From positions 2,542,001 through 2,606,000 of the forward strand of contig NZ_JAGYHC010000001.1 in assembly GCF_019837165.1 (NCBI RefSeq): a DNA stretch of 64,000 bases. The letters are read 5' to 3'. This DNA is from Virgibacillus sp. NKC19-3. GTDB lineage: Bacteria; Bacillota; Bacilli; Bacillales; Amphibacillaceae. Positions 1 to 8,356 of the stretch are shown here, in pieces; position 1 is the stretch's first letter; the number at the start of each line of letters is the position of its first letter. Under the pieces are notes generated by a model, which worked only from the letters and a program-made list of their open reading frames with translations, did no database searches and had not been told where the DNA came from. Made by a program: the position numbers and the translations under genes.

Positions 1-1
1 A

Positions 2-136
2 GAAGAAGAATTAATAGAATTCTCAAGGGGGAAATTGGAAAATTTTAAATGTCCACAAACCATTACTTTTATGGAGGAGCTACCTAAGACTGTCAGCGGA
101 AAGATTTTAAAAGTGAAATTAAAGGATATGAACTAA
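2..136 (+). CDS. Acyl-CoA synthetase (AMP-binding), C-terminal end only
   Basis: Only the last 44 codons and the stop are inside the window. The translated tail contains ELPKTVSGKILK, the conserved C-terminal lysine motif (GK at the adenylation/thioesterification hinge) of ANL-superfamily acyl-CoA ligases. These enzymes activate a fatty or other carboxylic acid with ATP and transfer it to CoA. The rest of the gene lies to the left, so the substrate cannot be inferred. Confidence 0.75.
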   Translation, partial: EEELIEFSRGKLENFKCPQTITFMEELPKTVSGKILKVKLKDMN

Positions 137-160
137 CAACGAGCAAGCACAAAAAGTAAA

Positions 161-259
161 GAGGTTGAGACAAAAGCTTTTTAACAAATAAATTCCGATC
201 ATACATCGCTTCGGAAATATTCGTTTTTTAGTTAAACACGTTTGTTTTGTCTCAGCCTC
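161..259. repeat. Intergenic palindromic repeat, copy A
   Basis: The outer arms GAGGTTGAGACAAAA (161-175) and TTTTGTCTCAGCCTC (245-259) are complementary at 14 of 15 positions. An inner hairpin has TTCCGA and TCGGAA arms around a CATACATCGCT loop. The inner part recurs nearly verbatim in copy B at about 45409-45480. It sits just after the acyl-CoA synthetase stop and may also act as its terminator. The rest of the gap to topB (260-413) is AT-rich and shows nothing else. Confidence 0.75.
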
Positions 260-413
260 TAGTCCTCATCTTTTCTTCTCTCTTTAGAGGTGTATTAGTA
301 TCATACGATCATTTTTACCATTTTATCTGTTTGTTGAATTATTCTTTCCTCTATGTAGGATGTTTTAAGCATTTATATATAGAAAATGCATGTTGACCCC
401 AAGTTTATCCTAG

Positions 414-2576
414 CTATTTCTTAAATTCCATCTTCCAGCTATAATAATCATTATCCGGGTTTTTCTCATACCGTAAATATGCATTGAACTTTTTGCCCTT
501 TTTGCTTGTAAGCCCCTTTACATAGGCCCTTTTATTTTTTAATAGATTTTTCACAAGCGTTTTTGTTGGTTTTTTCTTCATGGATGCCAGATACTTGTCA
601 TTCTTCCAAATCATAAATTTGCAACCACTTTTCCAATTGCTGCAGCCAAAACCTTTATAACCTTCTATAATCTTACCACCACAAGCTGGGCAGCTGCCTA
701 GCTCTTCATTTGTTTTCCCGGTTGCCGCAACTTCATTAATAATTTCATCTTTTCCACGCTTTATCGTTTCCACAGATTCATTCGTAAACGAAAAAATGAA
801 ATGTAAAAATTCCTTCTTGCTGACATTTCCATTTTGTATATCTGATAAAACTTTTTCTAAGCGGCCGGTAAACTCCAAGTCAAAGAGGTCTGTAACCGGA
901 AAGGTTTCTACAAGCTTTCGACCCAACTGCGTACATAACAGATTTTTACCTTGCGTGGAAATATAGCCTACATCTTTTAATTTCTTGATTGTTTCAGCCC
1001 TTGTTGCAGGGGTTCCAATACTGAATCCTGCCAAAATACTTCCCGCTAATTCCTCGCTCTCATCTTCTTTAAAATGCTTACCACATGTTTCCATCAATCG
1101 TAATAAGGTTCGCTCCGTATGATGTTTTGGGGGTTTGGTTACATGGGACGTGACCGCTGCATCTAAAAGATAAACAGTCTCTTTGACTTGAACAGAAGGT
1201 AAAACAATCTCTTTGGATTCGATATTCTCAACCTTTTTCCACCCCTCAATGAGCTGCACCCTTCCTTTTGAGACAAACTCTCCTTTTACATCTCCTATTT
1301 TCGTCGTTAGTTTTGTCTCTTCATATACAGCCACCGGCATAAATTGCATGATGAAACGGTTTTTAATAGCTGTATAAACGATTTGTTCATCGTTTGTGAG
1401 ACGTTTGGGTTTTAAATAGGTTGGAGTGATAGCACTATGGCTTTCCACTTTGGCGTTATTAAATACGCTTTTCGTTTTCATGAACTTGATTTCATCTTTA
1501 TATGGAAGATCTTCTGCATGGGTTTCCAGTACCTTAGCTGTTTTTCCAACAAGGCTCTCATCTATGGCAGTACTGGGTGTACGTGGATACGTAATAAACT
1601 TTTTCTCATAAAGGGATTGGGCAACTTTTAGAACCTTATCAGATGTCCATCCTTTATATTTATTCGTAATATAACCTTGCAAATTGGAAAGGTTGAATAA
1701 AATAGGAGCAAATTCTTTCTTTTCTTTCATCTGCTTATCAATAATGTTTCCATGTTCATATTGAATAGCATTATAGATGATTTCCAAGTCTTCTTTCTTT
1801 TTGAATTTCTCATTGTTTTCTTCGACATATGTACCCTGATACTGCTGTTCATCCTCTGTTTGAAAAGTTGCGTTTAGCTTAAAATAGTCTTCCGGAACAA
1901 AATTTTCGATTTCCTTATCCCGATCATAAATAATTTTTAGTGTAGGAAGTAGCACCCTACCGATATTAAGGGCTTTCCCCTTCCCTTTCTGGTATTTTAA
2001 TGTAGCAACAGAGGTTAAATTTATTCCAATCACCCAGTCAGCCCATTGCCTGCTGACACCCGCATCTCTTAACGGTTTCATCGTTTCATTGGTAATTAAC
2101 TTTTCAAGTCCTTGAAGAACCTCTGCCTGCGTCCATTCATTTAATAATAATCGATACACTTCTTTGTTCGGCTTTTTCCCGCCACGATAAATGATACTGT
2201 CACCAATGATCTGGCCTTCCCGATCATAATCACAAGCAGAAATAATCATATCAACATCCTGCCGTTTCATTAAAAAATGGATCGTTTTTAATTGTTTGGC
2301 TGCACCACCATTTAATTGTTGCCTATTTCGTGGATTACTTTTTACTTTATATTTAAAATCAGAAGGAATAAATGGGAAGTTGTCCATTTTCCAGCGTGCC
2401 ATTTTACTATCATAATCTTTCGCATCATAAAGCTGTACTAAATGCCCAAATGCCCATGTAATAATATAGTTATTTCCTTCAAAATAACCATCTTGCTTAG
2501 ATTTAATCTTCAATGCATCGGCAATATTCTTGGCCACGGAAGGCTTTTCAGCTAATATTAATCTCATTTTTTTCAC
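414..2576 (-). CDS. topB: DNA topoisomerase III
   Basis: Type IA topoisomerase of 720 residues, the usual size for Bacillus TopB. It passes single strands through a transient 5'-phosphotyrosine nick and resolves replication and recombination intermediates. An N-terminal TOPRIM domain begins LAEKPSVAKN and carries the metal-binding DYDREGQ motif near residue 116. The catalytic tyrosine is in FITYPRT near residue 331. The C-terminus has a CPACGG...GC zinc-finger-like segment. The called GTG start has a weak ribosome binding site; ATG at 2567 is an alternative. It is monocistronic, with an AT-rich 3' end. Confidence 0.95.
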   Translation of the reverse strand: MKKMRLILAEKPSVAKNIADALKIKSKQDGYFEGNNYIITWAFGHLVQLYDAKDYDSKMARWKMDNFPFIPSDFKYKVKSNPRNRQQLNGGAAKQLKTIHFLMKRQDVDMIISACDYDREGQIIGDSIIYRGGKKPNKEVYRLLLNEWTQAEVLQGLEKLITNETMKPLRDAGVSRQWADWVIGINLTSVATLKYQKGKGKALNIGRVLLPTLKIIYDRDKEIENFVPEDYFKLNATFQTEDEQQYQGTYVEENNEKFKKKEDLEIIYNAIQYEHGNIIDKQMKEKKEFAPILFNLSNLQGYITNKYKGWTSDKVLKVAQSLYEKKFITYPRTPSTAIDESLVGKTAKVLETHAEDLPYKDEIKFMKTKSVFNNAKVESHSAITPTYLKPKRLTNDEQIVYTAIKNRFIMQFMPVAVYEETKLTTKIGDVKGEFVSKGRVQLIEGWKKVENIESKEIVLPSVQVKETVYLLDAAVTSHVTKPPKHHTERTLLRLMETCGKHFKEDESEELAGSILAGFSIGTPATRAETIKKLKDVGYISTQGKNLLCTQLGRKLVETFPVTDLFDLEFTGRLEKVLSDIQNGNVSKKEFLHFIFSFTNESVETIKRGKDEIINEVAATGKTNEELGSCPACGGKIIEGYKGFGCSNWKSGCKFMIWKNDKYLASMKKKPTKTLVKNLLKNKRAYVKGLTSKKGKKFNAYLRYEKNPDNDYYSWKMEFKK

Positions 2577-2675
2577 TCATTTTCATTCGTCTTTTTTATA
2601 GTATACCATGTTTCATGCAATATTGGAACAAATGTTCTTTATAAAATTAAAAATGCGATTCGACTGGGGACGTAC

Positions 2676-2798
2676 GCCGAAACGAATGGCATGAATACCG
2701 AAGTACGTATATTAATGCCGAAACGAGTGACGTGAATGCCGAAGTAACTGCATTAAAGCCGAAACAAGTGACACGAATGCCGAAGTAAGTACATAAAT
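2676..2798. repeat. Three tandem 41-bp repeats (20/21-bp subrepeats)
   Basis: Units at 2676-2716, 2717-2757 and 2758-2798 each start GCCGAAAC and contain a second GCCGAAGTA (ACCGAAGTA in the first unit) 21 bp later. The array is therefore six diverged half-units spaced about two helical turns apart. It lies between topB and the flavodoxin gene. A 66-codon open frame across it on the minus strand is judged to be an artefact of the repeat. Confidence 0.85.
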
Positions 2799-2863
2799 GT
2801 ACGATTACATTCAATAGCTTAGCGCAAGTGTATTCATTAATGGGCATCGTGCTTCCCCCATTT

Positions 2864-3328
2864 TTACTTTTCAGCCTTTTGCCTAATCATTTCACATGCT
2901 GTATCTGCCAAGCTTTTACATCTTTCTAATTCCTCCGAATTTGGCTCTAGATCTACTATTATTCTATCTGGAATCATGCTAGCACCTAATATTTCCAATT
3001 GCTCATAGACCATGCCAACTGCAGTGCCATATTGCTCATAAGAGGTGTCTGCTGAGCCAAACACGCCACAAATTTTTCCGCTTAAATCCATATCATATAA
3101 TTTGTCATAAAAATCCTCTGCTTCGAGTGGTAAGTCACCATCGACCCATGTATAAACACCAATGAATATGGCATCATAATCTAAAATTTCATTCGGCTCT
3201 ATTTCGTTATCTTCAAATAATTTGGTAACTACTTGATGATTATATTGTTCCAATTGTTTTAGTATTGCTTCTGCCATCCATTCCGTATTTCCGGTTAGAC
3301 TGGTGTAAAGCATTAAAACCTTGCTCAT
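2864..3328 (-). CDS. Flavodoxin
   Basis: Short-chain flavodoxin of 154 residues, an FMN-binding electron carrier that replaces ferredoxin when iron is scarce. The FMN phosphate loop TSLTGNTEWMAE lies at residues 9-20. The isoalloxazine-stacking region (YTWVDGDLP) and the GSADTSYEQYG stretch follow as in YkuN/YkuP. I chose the ATG at 3328, not the upstream in-frame GTG at 3346, because AGAGGG sits 7 nt before it. A Fur-like box about 55 bp upstream suggests induction under iron limitation. The gene is divergent from namA. Confidence 0.92.
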   Translation of the reverse strand: MSKVLMLYTSLTGNTEWMAEAILKQLEQYNHQVVTKLFEDNEIEPNEILDYDAIFIGVYTWVDGDLPLEAEDFYDKLYDMDLSGKICGVFGSADTSYEQYGTAVGMVYEQLEILGASMIPDRIIVDLEPNSEELERCKSLADTACEMIRQKAEK

Positions 3329-3380
3329 CTCTAATCCCTCTTTCACTATGATGTCACCTAACCTTCACTTTACTGATAGT

Positions 3381-3395
3381 GATAATCATTTGCAA
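3381..3395. promoter_or_regulatory. Putative Fur box
   Basis: TGATAATCATTTGCA matches 12 of the 14 defined positions of the Fur 7-1-7 consensus TGATAATNATTATCA. It lies in the divergent flavodoxin/namA intergenic region, 53-67 bp upstream of the flavodoxin start. Fur control of flavodoxin genes is known in B. subtilis (ykuNOP). Confidence 0.55.
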
Positions 3396-3532
3396 ACAAA
3401 GAGGTCTATTTGTAGCCTAGATGCTAATAGACAATTATCTCCTGAGGCAGTTCCATTGACCAGAGAAACATAGTTGAATTATGATATTGCTGTAATAAGA
3501 AAAGGATACTATAAAAAATAGGAGGCTTTTTC

Positions 3533-4621
3533 ATGCCACATCTTTTTTCTCCATTAACAATTAAGGATATAACGTTACGAAACAGAATCGGGGTCTCCCC
3601 CATGTGTCAATATAGTGCTGATGACGGGATTCCGAATGATTGGCATCTTGTTCACCTTGGTTCACGTGCCGTTGGCGGTGCAGGACTTGTCATTGTAGAA
3701 GCTACATCTGTTGAACCACGGGGACGAATTTCTCCTGAAGATCTAGGTATTTATTCCGAAAAACATGTAGAACCTTTCGAACGAATGACACGATTTATCA
3801 AAGATCAAGGAGCTGTTCCGGGGATTCAGCTGGCACACGCAGGAAGAAAAGCATCTACATATGCTCCCTGGAAACAAAAGGAGTACGGTGTCGATGTACC
3901 TGACCATCAAGGTGGGTGGGAAATTATCGGACCAAGTGCTATTCCCTTTTCCGAGAAAAATCGAACACCAAAAGCATTGTCGCTTGAAGACATCCAACAG
4001 ATTCAAGAAGCATTTCGTCAAGCAACAATCAGAGCACGGGAAGCGGGATTTCAATGGGTTGAATTTCATGCCGCACACGGCTATTTAGCGCACAGTTTCT
4101 ATTCACCTCTAAGTAACGAACGTACAGATCAATATGGAGGCAGTTTTGACAACCGGATTCGATTTGTGATAGAAACAGTTCGATTAATGCGCCAAGAGTG
4201 GCCGGACAATTTACCGTTCACTGTTCGCATATCTAGCACCGATTGGGTAGATGGCGGTTGGACTATTGAAGATTCCATCGAACTTTCCAAACGCTTAAAA
4301 AAAGAAGGAGTAGATCTTATTGATTGTAGTACGGGAGGAAATACACCAAATCCATCGATTAATGTTGGACCAAGTTATCAAGTTCCATTTTCAGAAAAAA
4401 TCCGTCATGCAGCAGATATTGCAACAGCTGCCGTTGGATTAATTAACCAAGGCATGCAAGCAGACGATCACATTCGTAATGAGCGTGCTGACATCGTTCT
4501 CATGGGAAGAGAAATGTTACGAAATCCCTACTTCCCGTTAAAAGCTTCTCAGGATGTCCATCAGAAAGACAAGCTGGATATTCCAGTTCAATATGAACGT
4601 GGATGGACAGGTTGGAATTAA
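3533..4621 (+). CDS. namA: NADPH:flavin oxidoreductase, old yellow enzyme (YqjM type)
   Basis: FMN-dependent ene-reductase of 362 residues (YqjM is 338) that reduces activated C=C bonds and nitro compounds with NADPH. The TIM-barrel start is present as SPLTIKDITLRNRIGVSPMCQYS, split by the N-terminal arm, and includes the Cys of the YqjM subgroup. FHAAHGYLAHSFYSP carries the substrate-binding histidines, and LSNERTDQYGGS and GREMLRNPYFP are also conserved. AGGAGG lies 7 nt upstream of ATG. It is divergent from flavodoxin and followed by a hairpin terminator. The true substrate cannot be read from sequence. Confidence 0.93.
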   Translation: MPHLFSPLTIKDITLRNRIGVSPMCQYSADDGIPNDWHLVHLGSRAVGGAGLVIVEATSVEPRGRISPEDLGIYSEKHVEPFERMTRFIKDQGAVPGIQLAHAGRKASTYAPWKQKEYGVDVPDHQGGWEIIGPSAIPFSEKNRTPKALSLEDIQQIQEAFRQATIRAREAGFQWVEFHAAHGYLAHSFYSPLSNERTDQYGGSFDNRIRFVIETVRLMRQEWPDNLPFTVRISSTDWVDGGWTIEDSIELSKRLKKEGVDLIDCSTGGNTPNPSINVGPSYQVPFSEKIRHAADIATAAVGLINQGMQADDHIRNERADIVLMGREMLRNPYFPLKASQDVHQKDKLDIPVQYERGWTGWN

Positions 4622-4648
4622 GGGTTGAAAAGAATAATTTCAAAGATT

Positions 4649-4686
4649 GGATCCCATAGAAACTAATTTACTATGGGATTCTTTTA
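4649..4686 (+). terminator. Terminator after namA
   Basis: A perfect 9-bp stem, ATCCCATAG/CTATGGGAT (4651-4659 and 4671-4679), is followed by TTCTTTT on the plus strand. It separates convergent namA and the MFS gene and may work in both directions. Confidence 0.8.
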
Positions 4687-4696
4687 GGCTAACAAT

Positions 4697-5854
4697 TCAC
4701 CCCCTATATTTCGATACCCTATTCTTAATCTCTCTTGGTCCAAGAATCATTGCGAGAATACCCATGAGGCCATAGATTGCGAATGTAAAAGCAAATCCGA
4801 CAAGATCAATAAGCATACCTGCAAATAAGGAACCGATGACTTGCCCAACAGCAAGAAGTAAAAAAGGAGTGCCAATCCCTAAAGAAGCATTGGTAATAAA
4901 TATCCTTATGCCCCAAACCATTAAAACACCTGTGATAAAGATATATGCAATCCCAAATAAAGCAGCTGAAATGTATGCCGCAACCCATTGTTCCGGGAGC
5001 CAAGCAAGTAAGATAGAAGCAGCACCAATGACGAGACTCGCCCATTTGTAAGCCCATGGAAGCCCGAAACGTTCAATAAGTGACCCAGAGAAGCCTCCTA
5101 ATATACCAAAAACACCGATGATTATCCAAAACAGAGGTAACTGCCAGCCACTATAGGATCCCGTTGTTCCAATAAAATCAATGGAGAAGGTCCAAAAAGC
5201 CGCCGTCGATATGCCAAGTACTGTTGAACAAATGATCAAGGGCACAGCGCCTTTCACCCCTCTAAAAGAAAATTCCCCTTTATGAAATTTCACGTTGGGA
5301 TCAGAACTGATTGGTGGGATCACCTTTGCATTCCATACAAGTGCAAACAGCGCAATAAACGCATAGATAAGATAGGTTAACCTCCACTCTGAAGCAAGCA
5401 TAAGCGCCCCTGCCCCCGCGAGGACAATACCGATACTAGTACCGGAGTTAATCCATGTATTGGCTTTTCCTTGTTTTTTATGTTCAATCCAAAGGGAAAC
5501 CGATGCGCCGTATGGCGGTGATACAAGCCCAGTGCTTGCGCCGGCAAATAGGACACCTAACCCTAATAGCCATACATTAGGAGATGTTCCCATGATTAAT
5601 AAACCAAGAAAAGCAGAAGTACCGGCAGCAAGAATCATGATACGAGGCCCCTTATCGGTCGTTAGAACAGTAGAGAGTATGATTGCAAAACAATAAGCAA
5701 GATAGAAAAGGGAAGAGATTATACCGGAAACAAACGAGGACATTTCCAAACTATTATTGATATTTGGAAGCAACAACCCGTAGCTAAATCTTGCAAGTCC
5801 ATACGTAACAGCGATCATCGTGATTCCTGGTATGACCAATCTTGAAAACTTCAT
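4697..5854 (-). CDS. MFS transporter, YbfB/YjiJ-like
   Basis: Integral membrane protein of 385 residues with about 12 hydrophobic helices, starting at ITMIAVTYGLARFSYGLLLP, the N-terminal signature of the YbfB/YjiJ branch of the major facilitator superfamily. The cargo is unknown; many family members export toxic compounds. I chose the ATG at 5854, preceded by GAGAGGTG, over the in-frame TTG at 5869. It lies downstream of a same-strand TetR gene and has its own copy of the TetR-like operator directly upstream (5880-5897), so substrate-induced derepression is the likely control. Confidence 0.85.
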   Translation of the reverse strand: MKFSRLVIPGITMIAVTYGLARFSYGLLLPNINNSLEMSSFVSGIISSLFYLAYCFAIILSTVLTTDKGPRIMILAAGTSAFLGLLIMGTSPNVWLLGLGVLFAGASTGLVSPPYGASVSLWIEHKKQGKANTWINSGTSIGIVLAGAGALMLASEWRLTYLIYAFIALFALVWNAKVIPPISSDPNVKFHKGEFSFRGVKGAVPLIICSTVLGISTAAFWTFSIDFIGTTGSYSGWQLPLFWIIIGVFGILGGFSGSLIERFGLPWAYKWASLVIGAASILLAWLPEQWVAAYISAALFGIAYIFITGVLMVWGIRIFITNASLGIGTPFLLLAVGQVIGSLFAGMLIDLVGFAFTFAIYGLMGILAMILGPREIKNRVSKYRG

Positions 5855-5879
5855 GACACCTCTCTCCAATCATCAGTAT

Positions 5880-5897
5880 ATAGAACGACCTTTATAG
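5880..5897. promoter_or_regulatory. Putative TetR operator before the MFS gene
   Basis: ATAGAACGACCTTTATAG is an imperfect palindrome sharing 15 of 18 positions with the site at 6486-6503, including ATAGAAYGACCTTT. It lies 26-43 bp upstream of the MFS start. Its form recalls LmrA/QdoR-type TetR operators. Confidence 0.55.
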
Positions 5898-5925
5898 TTT
5901 ATATATAAAAAAGGAACGATGGCAG

Positions 5926-6468
5926 CTAAATAATCTTCTTGGCCATCGCCACAGAATATTCCGTCGCTTTTTCTGCTCCTATCAATGTAGTCATCGAAGT
6001 TGCTCCTTCAAGCAACAGTGTAAAATAATGAGCTAGATCTTTGTAACTTTCTTCACCATTTTGTTTCGCCAAAATTTGAAAATAACGCAGAAGTTTTGAT
6101 TTATGTGAACGGGCAATACTTTCAATGTCATTATTGGTCCCCGCATAATCTTCTATCGCTCGTAAAAACATATCCCCTTGATAGGACTCTTCTTCCAGCC
6201 ATTTTCCATGAGCTTCCACCGCCGTAAGAAAAGGAGAATCGCTCTCTCCCTGCTTAAAATTATCTAAGTACGACCAATATCTTTCTTCCCTTTGCTTTAA
6301 AACCTCTTCCACTAAATGATCTTTTGATGAAAAATGATTATAAAGCGTCATTGTCGCTACATCGGCCTCACTGATAATCTGCTTGAGGCCAACACCTCGA
6401 AAGCCATGTTCATAAAATAGTCTTTCTGCCACATTTAAGAGCGCCTCTTTTTTTACTGATGTATGCAT
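5926..6468 (-). CDS. TetR/AcrR family repressor
   Basis: Protein of 180 residues with an N-terminal TetR helix-turn-helix: LLNVAERLFYEHGFRGVG followed by the recognition helix region TMTLYNHFSSKDHLVEEVL near residues 41-60. The remainder is a variable ligand-binding domain. ATG at 6468 has AAGGGG 6 nt upstream; in-frame starts further upstream lack a ribosome binding site. The operator-like palindrome at 6486-6503 lies just before the gene and a second lies before the MFS gene, so it probably represses both. Confidence 0.9.
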   Translation of the reverse strand: MHTSVKKEALLNVAERLFYEHGFRGVGLKQIISEADVATMTLYNHFSSKDHLVEEVLKQREERYWSYLDNFKQGESDSPFLTAVEAHGKWLEEESYQGDMFLRAIEDYAGTNNDIESIARSHKSKLLRYFQILAKQNGEESYKDLAHYFTLLLEGATSMTTLIGAEKATEYSVAMAKKII

Positions 6469-6485
6469 ACCATACCCCTTTTTAG

Positions 6486-6503
6486 ATAGAATGACCTTTC
6501 TAT
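6486..6503. promoter_or_regulatory. Putative TetR operator before the tetR gene
   Basis: ATAGAATGACCTTTCTAT is an imperfect palindrome 18-35 bp upstream of the tetR-type start. It is the best local match to the site at 5880-5897, suggesting autorepression. Confidence 0.55.
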
Positions 6504-6551
6504 TTATAAAACTAACATATTTTATAATCATCATCAACCGAATAGTCGTAT

Positions 6552-6605
6552 AAACATTTAAATGACCACCCTAAAGAGGTGGTCATTTAAATGTTTGGTT
6601 TTTTA
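6552..6605. terminator. Strong hairpin terminator after the ABC-F gene
   Basis: A perfect 19-bp stem has arms AAACATTTAAATGACCACC (6552-6570) and its complement (6578-6596) around a 7-nt loop. It lies 9 nt past the ABC-F stop. The T-rich tail GGTTTTTTATT is on the plus strand, so it may be bidirectional. Confidence 0.8.
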
Positions 6606-8087
6606 TTACTCCATATCGTGTTCATTTGAAATCACGTTGGATTCCATTTTTTTCTCAAAAATATGATAGTTTATATCTGCTACATTCTTAATGAATGCTC
6701 GGTCATGGGTAACAAAAAGAATCGTTCCTTTATAGCCTGTTATAAACTGTTCTAATGCTTCGATAGCTTGAATATCTAAAAAATTAGTAGGTTCGTCTAA
6801 TAATAAAATATTATATTCCCCTAAGAACAGCTGACAAAGTTGAAGACGAATAGCCTCACCTCCACTTAGTGACGTCACCTTTTTTTGTATATCTGTACCA
6901 ACAAACTGCATTGAATGTAAAACACTTCGTAAAAATCCTTCATCATAGTCGGAAACGCTTTTCACGTGTTCAAGCACCGTTTTATCAGTTGTAAATTGAT
7001 AACTCATTTGTTGAAAGTAACCAATTTTAGCTTTTGGTGAGATCGTCAATCCCTCTCTATTATTTGCAATATGATGAAGCAATGTACTTTTGCCACTGCC
7101 ATTCGCGCCTGTAATTGCAATTTTTTTCCCGAGTGGAAATTGAAAACTTACCTTATCTAATAAGACGTTGCTCTCTATTTGAAGTGTGAATCGGTCTGCC
7201 ATAATCGGGAATTTATTATGCAATTCCAATGCTTTGGACTGTCGGAATACGATTTGTCTTTCTTCTTGCAAAGCTTCGACTTCCTCAAGGTTTTCCAGTC
7301 GAGATTCAATCGCTTTTGCCGCACGTTGAACGCTCTTTTGGCTAGATCCTTTTGATTTCGTCATGAACGATTTATCCGGTTTTGCATTTGCTTCTTTTTT
7401 GGACATACGTCCAGCTTGAGCAACTTTTTCCGCTTTTTTCATCTTTTCCTGTGCAGCTTTTTCAAGCCGGCTTTTTTCCTTAAGAAATTGTTCATGCGCC
7501 TGACTTTGTTGTTCTCGCTCCAGCTGCTTTTGCTCCATATACGCGCTGTAATTCCCTGCATAAACACGTACCGTGCCTTCATGTACTTCCCAGATTGTTG
7601 TAACGAGTTCGTCGAGTACAGCGCGGTCATGACTAATTAACACAAGTGCTCCATAATAATAGCGTAATTGATCAAGTACAAATTCTATACCGGCTTGATC
7701 CAAGTGGGTTGTCGGCTCATCCATTAGTAATGCTTCGTGATAATGTGTAAACAGTTGTGCCATTTTAAGTCTTGTTTGCTCTCCGCCGCTTCGCCACTCA
7801 GAATGTTGTGCAGTAGCTAATTTTCCAAGTAACGCGGGGTCAGTCTCTCTGTCTACAGGCGCCTCCACTTGTTCAAAATAACCAGACTCTGCATGGATAT
7901 TCACGTTCCCTTTTGATGGTTGAATAATACCGGCAAGTAGTTTTAATAACGTGCTTTTTCCTGCACCATTTTTCCCAACGATCCCAATGCGGTCAAATTG
8001 ATGTACAGCTAACCGATCAATCTTTACTATCTCTTTATCTAAATACGTGACTTCGACATTTTCTAATTCAAAACATAATGGTTCCAT
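6606..8087 (-). CDS. ABC-F ATPase, antibiotic ribosome-protection type (Msr/Vga-like)
   Basis: Protein of 493 residues with two ABC domains and no membrane segment, the hallmark of ABC-F proteins that bind the ribosomal E site and displace antibiotics. Walker A GKNGAGKST is near residue 38, the signature SGGEQTR near 100 and DEPTTHLD near 123. A long charged linker (about 184-273) is the antibiotic-resistance/tRNA-contact region. The second domain has GANGSGKST near 327, LSGGEAIRL and DEPTNFLD. ATG at 8087 follows GGGGGG by 8 nt; an in-frame TTG at 8198 would lengthen it but lies inside the leader. The leader carries an ErmDL-like macrolide arrest peptide, so macrolide protection is inferred. 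Vga-type lincosamide or pleuromutilin specificity cannot be excluded. Confidence 0.9.
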   Translation of the reverse strand: MEPLCFELENVEVTYLDKEIVKIDRLAVHQFDRIGIVGKNGAGKSTLLKLLAGIIQPSKGNVNIHAESGYFEQVEAPVDRETDPALLGKLATAQHSEWRSGGEQTRLKMAQLFTHYHEALLMDEPTTHLDQAGIEFVLDQLRYYYGALVLISHDRAVLDELVTTIWEVHEGTVRVYAGNYSAYMEQKQLEREQQSQAHEQFLKEKSRLEKAAQEKMKKAEKVAQAGRMSKKEANAKPDKSFMTKSKGSSQKSVQRAAKAIESRLENLEEVEALQEERQIVFRQSKALELHNKFPIMADRFTLQIESNVLLDKVSFQFPLGKKIAITGANGSGKSTLLHHIANNREGLTISPKAKIGYFQQMSYQFTTDKTVLEHVKSVSDYDEGFLRSVLHSMQFVGTDIQKKVTSLSGGEAIRLQLCQLFLGEYNILLLDEPTNFLDIQAIEALEQFITGYKGTILFVTHDRAFIKNVADINYHIFEKKMESNVISNEHDME

Positions 8088-8167
8088 CTTTGCTACCCCC
8101 CGAAATGTTGTAATTTCGTACCGATAGCCAGGATCGATACGAGCTTTTATTGCTATTTGAGCTCGTA

Positions 8168-8191
8168 TCAGAAGAATAGTAAGAATTGCAT
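8168..8191 (-). CDS. Possible second leader mini-ORF (MQFLLFF)
   Basis: An ATG at 8191 opens a seven-codon frame, MQFLLFF, after GAAGGAGG (10-nt spacing), downstream of the attenuator terminator. Its stop falls in the first arm of a perfect 10-bp hairpin, GATACGAGCT/AGCTCGTATC (8160-8169 and 8136-8145). Short hydrophobic leaders are known for other macrolide ABC-F genes (MsrD), but translation here is unproven. Confidence 0.35.
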   Translation of the reverse strand: MQFLLFF

Positions 8192-8227
8192 CCTTCAATT
8201 TCCTCCTTCACCGTTTTACTGACTCCA

Positions 8228-8258
8228 TTTAAAAAGTCACAAGCATCTGCTTGTGACT
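8228..8258 (-). terminator. Intrinsic terminator (attenuator) in the ABC-F leader
   Basis: An 11-bp perfect stem, AGTCACAAGCA/TGCTTGTGACT (8235-8245 and 8248-8258), is followed on the minus strand by TTTTTAAAT. It lies about 345 nt into the transcript and about 140 nt before the ABC-F start, with no complete gene upstream in the leader. This is the position expected of a conditional terminator. Confidence 0.8.
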
Positions 8259-8356
8259 GAGAGTAAAGGGAAAGATACCGAAACCATCCTTATGAAAAGA
8301 AAGCGCTAGTAGATAAACCTGTCTTTAACATATGAAGGGAAATTTGACATAAAGAA

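Noticed and set aside
2647-2847. 66-codon minus-strand ORF over the tandem repeats
   Set aside because: Its sequence is the translation of the 41-bp repeats, with no ribosome binding site and no recognisable protein features.
6606-8198. N-terminally extended ABC-F protein starting at TTG 8198
   Set aside because: The extension would be translated through leader hairpins, its TTG has only 3 nt to GGAGG, and the ATG at 8087 has good ribosome-binding spacing.
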